Source of the DNA: DATAGF01 sp963813355
GTDB taxonomy: Bacteria > Actinomycetota > Thermoleophilia > Miltoncostaeales > Miltoncostaeaceae
Length of the DNA: 14,601 nucleotides
Assembly (NCBI GenBank): GCA_963813355.1
Contig: CAWEYS010000007.1
Location: forward strand, 1-14,601
Direction: 5' to 3'
The notes below the pieces were generated by a model that was not told the origin of the DNA, did no database searches, and saw only the letters and a program-made list of their open reading frames with translations. A program made the translations under genes and the position numbers. Below, one piece after another: positions 7,150-14,221 of the stretch (position 1 is the stretch's first letter; each line of letters opens with the position of its first letter).

Positions 7150-7680
7150 TCTCGAGGGGAGGGCGTCGATGACCGCGGCGACGGCCGGCGGGACCAGCGC
7201 GCGCCAGTCGCCGCCCGAGCGCATGGCCGCGCGCACCTGCTCGCCCGACACCCGCTTGCCGCCGGGCGCCTCGAGCACGACCGTCGCGTCGCCCCGCGCC
7301 TCGAAGCGGGCGAGCTTGGACGATCCCCATGGCGACAGCACGCGCACGAACTGGACGGCGCCGGCCGGGACGAGCCCGTCCCACAGCTCGGGCTCGGTGA
7401 CCGGGAACGGGAAGACCTCCACGGGGCCGACCCCGGCCTCGGCCGCCGCGGCCTCGACCATTCGGCGCCGCTCGGGGTAGGTGAACGGGTTGCTCTCGGG
7501 CAGGTGGCGCGCCGGGTCGCTGGGCTCGGGACGGACCGGGAACCCCTCGGGGTTGGTGATCCCGACGGCCAGGCGCGTGCAGCGGGCGGCCGCGGCGACC
7601 ATGTACTCGAGGTGGCCGTTGTGGAAGGGCTGGAAGCGGCCGTGGATCATGCCGAGCGCGACTGGCGGCTCGCGCGTCAT
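7150..7680 (-). CDS. NadM-like nucleotidyltransferase (NMN adenylyltransferase family), 3' end unclear
   Basis: Nucleotidyltransferase of the HxGH superfamily, closest by eye to archaeal-type NMN adenylyltransferase, which joins a nucleotide monophosphate to ATP or CTP in NAD synthesis or related activation steps. The visible protein is 177 residues, the usual size. Motifs: MIHGRFQPFHNGHLEYM with the HNGH nucleotide-binding signature at 20-23, NPFTYPERRRMVEAA (64-78), WGSSKLARFEARG (118-130) and VSGEQVRAAM (154-163), corresponding to the ISxTxxR loop. ATG 7680 is preceded by GAGG at 9 bases. The gene lies 26 bases after the FAD oxidase stop and runs into the ApgM-like start. No stop occurs in frame near the expected end: the frame runs on antisense-like through 6613. 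A missing base would end it at TGA 7119-7121; another indel would fuse it to the ApgM-like protein. The true substrate is uncertain. Confidence 0.75.
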
Positions 7681-7706
7681 CGTCGCCAGCCTCGCATGTG
7701 GGCCCC

Positions 7707-9078
7707 TCAGGGGGCGATGTTGTGGTTCAGGCGGAAGAGGTTCTCCGGGTCGTAGCGGCGCTTGACCTCGACGAGGCGGTCGTAGTTCGGGCCGTACGCC
7801 GCCCGGACCGCGTCGCCCCCCTCGTCGTCGGCGAGGTAGTTGAGCCAGCGCCCGCCCGAGAAGTGCTCCTGGAGGGCCGCGTGGCTGTCCCGCGTCCAGG
7901 CGATGTTCGCCTCCGTGTCCGGCCGGGTCCGTCCACACCGACATCAGCGCCAGGTTCCAGCCCTGCTCGCGGTGCGGCACGGCCGTGTCGGTCGACGCCG
8001 ACGCGCGTCACGGCGCCGTGGAAGTGCTCGAAGACGATCGCGGACATCGGCGAGGGGCTCGCCGCGAAGCTCTGCGCGGCGGCCTCGATCAGGCCGTCGC
8101 TCAGCCCGCGTGGTGAAGCTCGAGCGCCAGTAGTTGAGCGCGCCCATGGGGAACCCGGCGTCGAGGATCGTGTTGAGGACCGGGTAGGGCATCGGCCCGA
8201 CGTCGACCACGATCGGGCTGCCGAAGGCCTTGAGCGGCGCGAGGTCGCGCTCGGCGGTCTCGGGGTCGCCGGTGTGGCAGACGATCATCGCCGCGAGCTT
8301 GGTCCCCGATCCGTCCGGCGCGTGGGCGAGGGCGCCGAAGACGGTCAGCTCGTCGGAGGCGGCGTCGGCGGCCTCGGCGGCGAACCGCAGCACGTCCGGG
8401 CGCGGCGTCGAGCGGGTGCGCGATCAGGCCGCCCACGACGGTGGTCAGGGGGTGCAGCCGGTACTCGAGCGAGGCCGCGACGCCGAAGTTCCCGCCGCCG
8501 CCGCGCAGCGCCCACATCAGGTCCGGGTGGGAATCGTCGCTCACCGAGAGGACGGCGCCGTCCGCCGTGACCAGCTCGACCTCCACCAGGTTGTCGGCCG
8601 CGAGCCCGTACGCCGCCATGAGCCAGCCCAGGCCCCCGCCGAGCGTGAGGCCGGCGATGCCCGTGGTCGAGATCGCGCCGCCGGTGGTCGCGAGGCCGTG
8701 GATCGCGGCCTCCCGGTTGAGCTCCGCCCAGAGGACGCCGCCCTGCGCGCGCAGGGTCCGCGCCTCCGGGTCGACGTGGATGCCGCGCATCTCCGCCAGG
8801 TCGATCATCAGCCCGCCGTCGGTCACGGCCCGGCCGGCGACGTTGTGGCCGCCCCCGCGCACCGACACCTCAAGGCCGCTCTCGCGGCCGAGCAGCACGG
8901 CCTCCGCGACGTCGGCCGTCCCCCGGCAGCGCGCGATGATCGCCGGCCGCTTGTCGATGAGGCCGTTGTGGATCCGGCGGGCCTCGTCGTAGCCCGCCTC
9001 GCCGGGGCGGAGCAGCCGGCCGGTGAACCGGGCCGCGAGCTCCGCCACCCGCTCGTCGCTGATCGTCGTGGCCGACAT
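7707..9078 (-). CDS. BBE-type FAD-linked oxidase, interrupted by four apparent single-base insertions
   Basis: Berberine-bridge-enzyme-like oxidoreductase: a FAD-binding-4 domain followed by a substrate domain and the short BBE tail. Members oxidise sugars, alcohols or secondary metabolites using oxygen. The restored length is about 455 residues, typical. Motifs: VRGGGHNVAG with His78 as the probable covalent FAD attachment residue, GGAISTTGIAGLTLGGGLGWL (133-153), LMWALRGGGGNFGV, and the tail YDPENLFRLNHNIAP. The Cys needed for a second flavin bond is absent (Ile136), so a monocovalent flavin is likely. ATG 9078 has AGGAGG 9 bases upstream. Frame breaks lie near 8400, 8109, 7997 and 7920, each fixed by removing one base, and family motifs resume each time. 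They may be sequence errors or early decay. No signal peptide. The substrate cannot be inferred from context. Confidence 0.82.
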
Positions 9079-9087
9079 GGGCACCAC

Positions 9088-9093
9088 CCTCCT
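9088..9093 (-). promoter_or_regulatory. Shine-Dalgarno sequence of the FAD oxidase
   Basis: AGGAGG on the minus strand lies 9 bases before ATG 9078. It favours this ATG over the in-frame GTG codons at 9087 and 9084, which are too close to it. Confidence 0.6.
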
Positions 9094-9106
9094 GGCCGTG
9101 ATCAGA

Positions 9107-9122
9107 GGCGCCGGCCGGCGCC
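9107..9122. repeat. Perfect 16-base palindrome in the divergent gap
   Basis: GGCGCCGGCCGGCGCC reads the same on both strands. It lies in the 120-base gap between the divergent FAD oxidase and GH15 genes, upstream of the oxidase ribosome-binding site. It could be an operator or a hairpin in the oxidase leader. GC-rich composition makes chance palindromes more likely, so function is unproven. Confidence 0.35.
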
Positions 9123-9171
9123 GTGTGCCGCCGCCGGCGCATCAGGAACGATCGGCCGTCGCGCCGCCGGG

Positions 9172-9177
9172 TGTCAA
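9172..9177 (-). promoter_or_regulatory. Candidate -35 box (TTGACA) for the FAD oxidase
   Basis: A perfect TTGACA on the minus strand, with a poor -10 candidate (GATCGT) 18 bases further on. Transcription would start near 9142 and give a leader of about 65 bases that contains the 16-base palindrome and the AGGAGG site. The weak -10 limits confidence. Confidence 0.3.
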
Positions 9178-9198
9178 GGTGAGAGACTGCCGCCCGGC

Positions 9199-10951
9199 AT
9201 GAGGATCGAGGACTACGCGCTCATCGGGGACCTGCAGACGGCCGCGCTCGTCGGGCGCAACGGGTCGATCGACTGGCTCTGCCTGCCGCGCTTCGACTCG
9301 GCGTCGTGCTTCTCCGCATTGCTGGGGGAGCCCGCCCACGGCCGCTGGCTGCTCGCGCCGACCGCCGAGGTCCGCTCGGTGGAGCGGCGCTACCGGCCCG
9401 GGACGCTCGTGCTGGAGACCGACCACGAGACCGCCGACGGCACGGTCCGGGTGATCGACTTCATGCCGCGGCGCCGCGACGGCCCGCCCCAGGTGGCGCG
9501 GATCGTCGAGGGCCTGGGCGGCCGGGTGCCGATGCGCTCCGAGCTCGCCCTGCGCCCCGACTACGGGGCGATCGTGCCCTGGATCGAGGCCGTCCCCGAC
9601 GGGGTCCTCGCCACCGCGGGGCCGGACGCCTTCCACCTGAGCACGCCCCACGAGCTGAACGTCGCGGACGGCGTGGCGGCCGCCGACTTCGAGGCGGTCG
9701 CCGGCTCCCGCGCGCACTTCGTCATGAGCTGGCACAGCTCATCGGAGCCCAGCCCGCGGGTCGAGAGCGCCGACTCGGCGCTGGCGCGCACCGAGGCCTG
9801 GTGGCGCGAGTGGTCGGGGAGATGCATCTATGACGGCGCCTACTCGGATGCCGTGCGCACATCACTGGTCGTCCTCAAGGCGATGACCCACGAGCTCACC
9901 GGCGCCCTGGTCGCGGCGCCGACCACCTCGCTGCCCGAGGACATCGGCGGGGTGCGCAACTGGGACTACCGCTACTCCTGGCTGCGCGACTCGGTGCTCA
10001 CGCTCGAGGCGCTCCTGGCGGGCGGGTACACCGACGAGGCCCTCGCGTTCCGCGACTTCGTCTTCCGGGCCGTCTCGGGGGACCCGGGCAACGTCCAGAT
10101 CATGTACGGCGTCGGGGGCGAGCGGCGGCTCACCGAGTTCGAGGTGCCGCACCTGCCCGGCTACGAGGGCTCGAAGCCGGTGCGCATCGGCAACGCGGCC
10201 TCGGAGCAGTTCCAGCTCGACGTCTACGGCGAGGTCGTCGGAGCGGGCTACGCGGTGCTGGAGCAGACCGGCCAGCCGATCGACCCGCGTTACGCCCCGC
10301 GCTGGAAGGCGCTCATCGACCAGGTCGAGCGCGTCTGGCGCGAGCCGGACGACGGCATCTGGGAGGCGCGCGGGCCGCGGCGCCACTACACCCACTCGAA
10401 GGTGATGGCGTGGGTGGCGGTCGACCGGGCTGTGCGCTTCGCCGAGAAGCTCGGGCAGGGCGGCAACGTGGGGGGCTGGGCGGCGCAGCGCGACGAGATC
10501 CACGCCGAGGTCTGCGAGCGCGCCTGGGACCCGGACCGGCGCACCTTCACCCAGTACTACGGCTCGGACGAGCTCGACGCCGCGGTGCTGCAGATCCCGA
10601 TCGTCGGCTTCCTGCCCGGCGACGACGAGCGCGTGACCGGGACGATCGACGCCGTCCGCGCGCGAGCTCGGCCACGACGGGTTCGTCTCGCGCTACTCCA
10701 CCGCCGAGACCGACGACGGCCTGCCCGGCACCGAGGGGCAGTTCCTGGCGTGCTCGTTCTGGCTCGTGAGCGCGCTCGCGCTGAACGGCCGGCGCGACGA
10801 GGCGCGGGAGCTCTTCGAGCGCCTGCTCGCCCTGCGCAACGACCTCGGGCTGCTGGCCGAGGAGTACGACGTGCCCCGCGCCCGCCAGGTGGGCAATTTT
10901 CCCCAAGCCTTCAGCCACCTCGCCCTGATCCAGGCGGCGAGCCTCCTCTGA
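9199..10951 (+). CDS. GH15-family glycoside hydrolase (glucoamylase/trehalase type), one frame break
   Basis: Cytosolic-looking enzyme of the actinobacterial GH15 family, whose members cut glucose from alpha-glucans or hydrolyse alpha,alpha-trehalose. The restored length is about 584 residues, within family range, and there is no signal peptide. N-terminal beta-sandwich: IEDYALIGDLQTAALVGRNG and SIDWLCLPRFDS (1-34). Catalytic (alpha/alpha)6 barrel: GGVRNWDYRYSWLRDS (250-265), GIWEARGPRRHYTHSKVMAW (386-405) with a likely catalytic Glu389, then after the break GTEGQFLACSFWLVSALA, GLLAEEYDV (likely base Glu) and GNFPQAFSHLALIQAA. The break is near 10661-10663 within a CG repeat: one extra base, and family spacing fits its removal. 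The ATG 9199 start begins the conserved MRIEDYALIGD; only a weak AAGGTGAG lies about 15 bases upstream. Trehalase versus glucoamylase cannot be decided here. Confidence 0.9.
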
Positions 10952-10974
10952 CGCCCGGGCGCGTCCCGGAGGGC

Positions 10975-10980
10975 TACTCT
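10975..10980 (+). promoter_or_regulatory. Candidate leaderless-type -10 box (TACTCT) for the MreB-family gene
   Basis: TACTCT (TANNNT) lies 6 bases before GTG 10987, so transcription would begin at the start codon. The GGAGGG at 10968-10973 is 13 bases away, long for ribosome binding. The gene may therefore have its own leaderless promoter within the 35-base gap after the GH15 gene. Confidence 0.4.
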
Positions 10981-10986
10981 CAACGG

Positions 10987-12030
10987 GTGCCCCTGCGGCG
11001 CCCCTTCGGATCGCGCTCGTTCGAGCCGCTCGACCTGGCGGTCGACCTCGGCACCGCCAACACGCTGGTCTACGTGCGCGGGCAGGGGGTCGTGCTGACC
11101 GAGCCCTCGGTCGTGGCGATCGAGGAGCGCACCGGGGACGTCGTGGCGGTCGGCGCCGAGGCGCGGCGGATGCTCGGCCGCACCCCCGCGACGATCACGG
11201 CCACCCGCCCCCTGCGCGACGGGGTCATCCGCGAGGTCGGGGTGACCCAGCAGATGCTGCGCCACTTCGTGCGCCGGGCCCTCAAGGGGCGCAGGGCCCG
11301 CCCGCGGGTGATGATCTGCGTGCCCTCGGGGCTCACCAAGCTCGAGCGGCGGGCGGTGGTCGAGGCCGCCCACGAGGCCGGCGCCCGCAAGGCGTCGCTG
11401 ATCGAGGAGCCGATGGCGGCGGCGATCGGCACCGGCCTGCCCGTGGGCGAGCCGGTGGGCCACCTGATCGTGGACGTCGGCGGCGGCACCACCGAGGTGG
11501 CCGTCGTGGCGCTCGGGGGCATCGTCGCGTCGCGCTCGATCCGCGTCGGCGGCGACGCCCTCGACGAGGCGCTCTCCGCCCTGGTGCGGCGCGAGCACAA
11601 CTTCGTGATCGGCGCCCAGACCGCCGAGGACCTGAAGTTCCGCGTCGGATCGGCCCACAAGGGGGCGCTGACCGAGCGGGCCGAGATCCGCGGCCGCAAC
11701 CTGTCCACGGGCATGCCGACCACCGTGATGCTCCACCCCGACGAGGTGCTGCCGTTCCTCGAGCCGGCGCTGGAGCAGATGGTCGCCGCCGTGGTCGAGA
11801 CCCTCGAGGAGACGCCGCCCGAGCTGGCGGCCGACGTCATGGCGCACGGGCTGATGCTCGCCGGCGGCGGCGCGCTGCTCCCCGGCCTCGACGAGCGCCT
11901 GCGGCGCGACACCGGCCTCGCGGTGCACGTGACCGACTCGCCGCTCACGTGCGTCGCGGTGGGGGCCGGCCTCGCGCTCGAGGCGTCGCCGGGGCCGAGG
12001 AGCATGGCCAGCATCAGCATCCCGAGCTGA
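10987..12030 (+). CDS. MreB/Mbl-family actin-like protein
   Basis: Actin-fold ATPase of the MreB/Mbl family, which forms membrane-associated filaments that guide lateral cell-wall synthesis. It is 347 residues, normal for MreB. Motifs: DLAVDLGTANTLVYVRGQG (16-34, phosphate-1 loop), VMICVPSGLTKLERRAV (108-124), EEPMAAAIG (140-148, with the catalytic Glu), IVDVGGGTTEVAVVALGG (161-178, phosphate-2) and LMLAGGGALLPGLDERL (289-305, adenosine motif). Starts at GTG 10987, just before the conserved N-terminus. No mreC, mreD, rodA or pbp2 follows: the next gene faces it 12 bases away. It is therefore an orphan copy following a GH15 gene. It could be the main MreB relocated, or an extra paralogue with another role. 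The frame is intact. Confidence 0.9.
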   Translation: MPLRRPFGSRSFEPLDLAVDLGTANTLVYVRGQGVVLTEPSVVAIEERTGDVVAVGAEARRMLGRTPATITATRPLRDGVIREVGVTQQMLRHFVRRALKGRRARPRVMICVPSGLTKLERRAVVEAAHEAGARKASLIEEPMAAAIGTGLPVGEPVGHLIVDVGGGTTEVAVVALGGIVASRSIRVGGDALDEALSALVRREHNFVIGAQTAEDLKFRVGSAHKGALTERAEIRGRNLSTGMPTTVMLHPDEVLPFLEPALEQMVAAVVETLEETPPELAADVMAHGLMLAGGGALLPGLDERLRRDTGLAVHVTDSPLTCVAVGAGLALEASPGPRSMASISIPS

Positions 12031-12042
12031 CGGCCGCCCGGC

Positions 12043-12453
12043 CTAGCCGTCGGCCAGGCCGAGCTGCTGCATGAGGGAGTGGGTGTCGAAGTACTCCCGC
12101 TCGCGGAGGATCTTGCCGTCGCGCGTCTCGATGACGTTGCACGCGACGACCTCGGCGACCCTCCCGGTCGGGGGGACGCCGTTGAGCGGGCCGGTGTGGG
12201 TGCCGTGCGCGACCAGCTCGAGGATGGCGACGTCGGCGCTCGGCGCGTGGCTCGCGCGGACCTCGAAGCGGAGGTCGGGGAAGGCCGTCGTGTAGAGCTC
12301 GGCGACGGCCACGGCGGCGTCGGCGCCCGCCTGCTCGACGCCGTCCCCGCCGATGTAGGTGTAGTCGGGGTGGGCGAGCTCGCGCAGGCGGTCGAAGTCG
12401 CGGCCCTCGACGGCGGCGAACATCTCGCGCTGGATGGTGGCGGCGTCCGGCAT
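12043..12453 (-). CDS. SnoaL-like (NTF2-fold) protein of the ester-cyclase type
   Basis: A small 136-residue cytosolic protein with the SnoaL/NTF2-like cone fold. Evidence: an N-terminal helix (ATIQREMFAAVEGRDFDRLREL), HPDYTYIGGDG, AELYTTAFPDLRFEV, the family-typical GTHTGPLNGVPPTGR, and DGKILREREYFDTHSLMQQLGL at the end. Relatives catalyse polyketide ring closure or small-molecule isomerisation or hydrolysis, but many have no known substrate and this one cannot be assigned. ATG 12453 is supported by AGGAGG 6 bases upstream. It is downstream of the LuxR-type regulator on the same strand (76-base gap) and may be co-transcribed with it or controlled by it. No polyketide synthase is in view. Confidence 0.8.
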   Translation of the reverse strand: MPDAATIQREMFAAVEGRDFDRLRELAHPDYTYIGGDGVEQAGADAAVAVAELYTTAFPDLRFEVRASHAPSADVAILELVAHGTHTGPLNGVPPTGRVAEVVACNVIETRDGKILREREYFDTHSLMQQLGLADG

Positions 12454-12459
12454 GGCGTA

Positions 12460-12465
12460 CCTCCT
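12460..12465 (-). promoter_or_regulatory. Shine-Dalgarno sequence of the SnoaL-like gene
   Basis: AGGAGG on the minus strand, 6 bases before ATG 12453; it fixes the start. Confidence 0.65.
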
Positions 12466-12474
12466 GGTGATCGG

Positions 12475-12492
12475 GGCTGGTGCGGGCCAGCC
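12475..12492 (-). other. Small hairpin between the LuxR-type and SnoaL-like genes
   Basis: GGCTGG and CCAGCC form a 6-bp stem with a 6-base loop, about 38 bases after the regulator's stop. No T-run follows on the minus strand, so it is not a standard intrinsic terminator. It might attenuate read-through into the SnoaL-like gene or be chance. Confidence 0.2.
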
Positions 12493-12529
12493 TCGATCGC
12501 CCCGCCGCCGCCGGCATCGGGCAGAACCC

Positions 12530-14199
12530 CTAACCGGTGGAGGAATCGCGCTCCAGGTGCCGCACCGCGTAGGCGGCGGCCTCGGCGCGGTTGGCCAGGT
12601 CCAGCTTCGCCAGGACGCTCCTGACGTGGTGCTCGACGGTCTTGCGCGTGAGGTAGAGGCGCTCGGCGATGGCCCGGTTGGACAGTCCGGCTCCGAGCAG
12701 GGCGAGCACGTCGAGCTCGCGGGGGCTGAGCGCCCCGAGGCCGCGCGCGCCGGAGGCCCGCCCGGCCCGGGCGCCCAGCGAGCGCAGGAAGGCCGCCGCC
12801 GCGTCGGCGTCGCGGGCGGCCCCGAGCGCATCGAAGGCGGCGAGGGCCGACCGCGCCTCGGCGATCGCCGCCTCGCGCTCGCGCTCGCCCTGGGCCCGGG
12901 CCAGAAGCAGGTGGCAGCGGCCCGCCTCGAGCGGCATCTCGAGGCGGCCGAAGGCGTCGAGCGCCCACTCCAGGTGGCGGACCGCGGCGGCCCGCGCCCG
13001 CGGTCCCTCCGTGCGCCCCATGGTGCGCTCCGCGAAGGCGGCCATCACCTCGCAGCCGGCGGCCGCCCCCGCCTCGCTCAGGCGGCGCGCGCGCGACCGG
13101 GCGGTGCGGCGCGCGCCCATGGCGCCCTCGGCCTCGGCCAGCAGCTCCACCAGCGGGGCGCTCTCGAGGGTGCTGTCGCCGACCGCGCGGAGCCGCCGCC
13201 GGAGGAGCGCCGCCGCCCGCGCCGGCTCGCCGCGCGCCAGGTGCACGCCGGCCATCGCGCGGACCGAGGTGGGGCGGTCCTCGAACCCCGCGAGCAGGCC
13301 GGCCGCCTCCTCCACCCGGCCCTGGGCGAGGCGCAGCTCGGCCAGCTTGGCCAGCGCCTCGGCGAACAGCGCGGGCTCGGCGCGGCGGGAGCCCTGGATC
13401 GCGTCCTCGAGCTGGGCCTCGGCCTCGGCCCAGCGGCCGGTGGCCAGGAGCACGTTGCCCGAGTGCAGGCGGCAGACCGTGAAGACGTGCGGCGAGCCGT
13501 AGCGCCGGACGAAGTCGTCGCCGGCGCGGATCCACTGCGCCGCGCGGCGCACCTGGGCGGCCCGGCTGCAGCAGGAGATCATCGTGCAGCTGGTGATGAG
13601 GATCGTGTCCAGGCGCCGGCCCTCGCCGCCGAGCGCGCCGGCCATCGCCTCGTCGAGCAGCGCGAAGCCCTCCTCGACGCTGCCCGGCCTCGACCAGCCA
13701 TGGCGCCGGCCTGGGCCAGGGCGCAGAGCTCCAGGTCGATGTCGCCGTCGCGGCGGGCGGCCTCGAGCGACCGGCGCGCGAGCGCCTCGCCGGCGGGCGG
13801 GTCGGCCTCGCCCCGGTCGACGGCGCGCAGGAGCACGGCCCAGCCGCGCAGCGGCTCGAGGTCGTGGGCCTCCACCAGCCGCTCCAGGCGGCCCAGCCAC
13901 CCCCGCGACGCCGCGACGTTGCCGAGGCTGACGCGGTGGAGGAAGAAGAGGTTCATCGCGGCGATCGCCGCGTTGACGGGGTCGGGCCGGCGGCGGAAGC
14001 CCGCGTAGGCGCGCTCCTGCAGCCGGACCGTCTCGTCGGTCTCGCCCAGCCACAGCAGGGCCTCGCCGAGGCCGAAGAGCGCCTCGGGCGACTCCTCGCG
14101 CTCGAGCGCGGCCGCGAACGCCTCCCGGGCCGCCTCCCAGCCGCCGGCCTCGAGCGCCGCCTGCCCCGTCTCGAGCAGTGCTCCGGGATCGTCGCTCAC
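12530..14199 (-). CDS. LuxR-family transcriptional regulator with TPR-like repeats, frame broken near 13690
   Basis: DNA-binding regulator of about 556 residues once the frame is restored. The C-terminal GerE/LuxR helix-turn-helix is clear: LSPRELDVLALLGAGLSNRA, IAERLYLTRKTVEHHVRSVL, AKLDLANRAEAAAYAV. The rest is Ala/Leu/Glu-rich helical-pair sequence typical of TPR repeats, for example EAAREAFAAALEREESPEAL, WAEAEAQLEDAIQG and RVEEAAGLLAGFED. There is no P-loop (GxxxxGK[ST]), so it is a TPR-LuxR protein rather than a MalT/LAL-type ATPase. The ligand or partner is unknown. The frame changes between 13685 and 13710; two indels (two bases lost near 13707, one gained near 13689) would restore a family-like VEAGSVEEGFALLDEAMAG. 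Start: GTG 14199, 11 bases after a TAACAT box; ATG 14223 is an alternative that overlaps the divergent gene's start. It probably controls the adjacent SRPBCC or SnoaL gene. Confidence 0.85.
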
Positions 14200-14209
14200 G
14201 CGGCGATCG

Positions 14210-14215
14210 TATGTT
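14210..14215 (+). promoter_or_regulatory. Candidate leaderless-type -10 box (TATGTT) for the SRPBCC gene
   Basis: TATGTT lies 6 bases before ATG 14222, the leaderless spacing, and no Shine-Dalgarno sequence is present. It is one of the few AT-rich spots in this region and overlaps the opposite-strand box at 14211-14216. Confidence 0.45.
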
Positions 14216-14216
14216 A
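14211..14216 (-). promoter_or_regulatory. Candidate -10 box (TAACAT) for the LuxR-type regulator
   Basis: TAACAT on the minus strand is followed by 11 bases and then GTG 14199, giving a leader of only a few bases. It overlaps the plus-strand TATGTT by five bases, so the two divergent promoters would compete for one polymerase. Confidence 0.4.
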
Positions 14217-14221
14217 CGGCC

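Noticed and set aside
7150..9078. FAD oxidase, NadM-like and ApgM-like genes as one dedicated natural-product pathway
   Set aside because: The oxidase is merely close and co-directional; no biosynthetic core, transporter or resistance gene accompanies it.
8230..9198. Open frame running into the GH15 gene from upstream, suggesting a long N-terminal extension
   Set aside because: It is antisense to the FAD oxidase, and the GH15 family N-terminus begins exactly at ATG 9199.
12040..12060. GGCCT/AGGCC inverted repeat between the MreB-family and SnoaL-like genes as a bidirectional terminator
   Set aside because: A short 5-6 bp stem with an 11-base loop, no T-run on either strand, and overlapping the SnoaL-like coding end; likely chance in GC-rich DNA.
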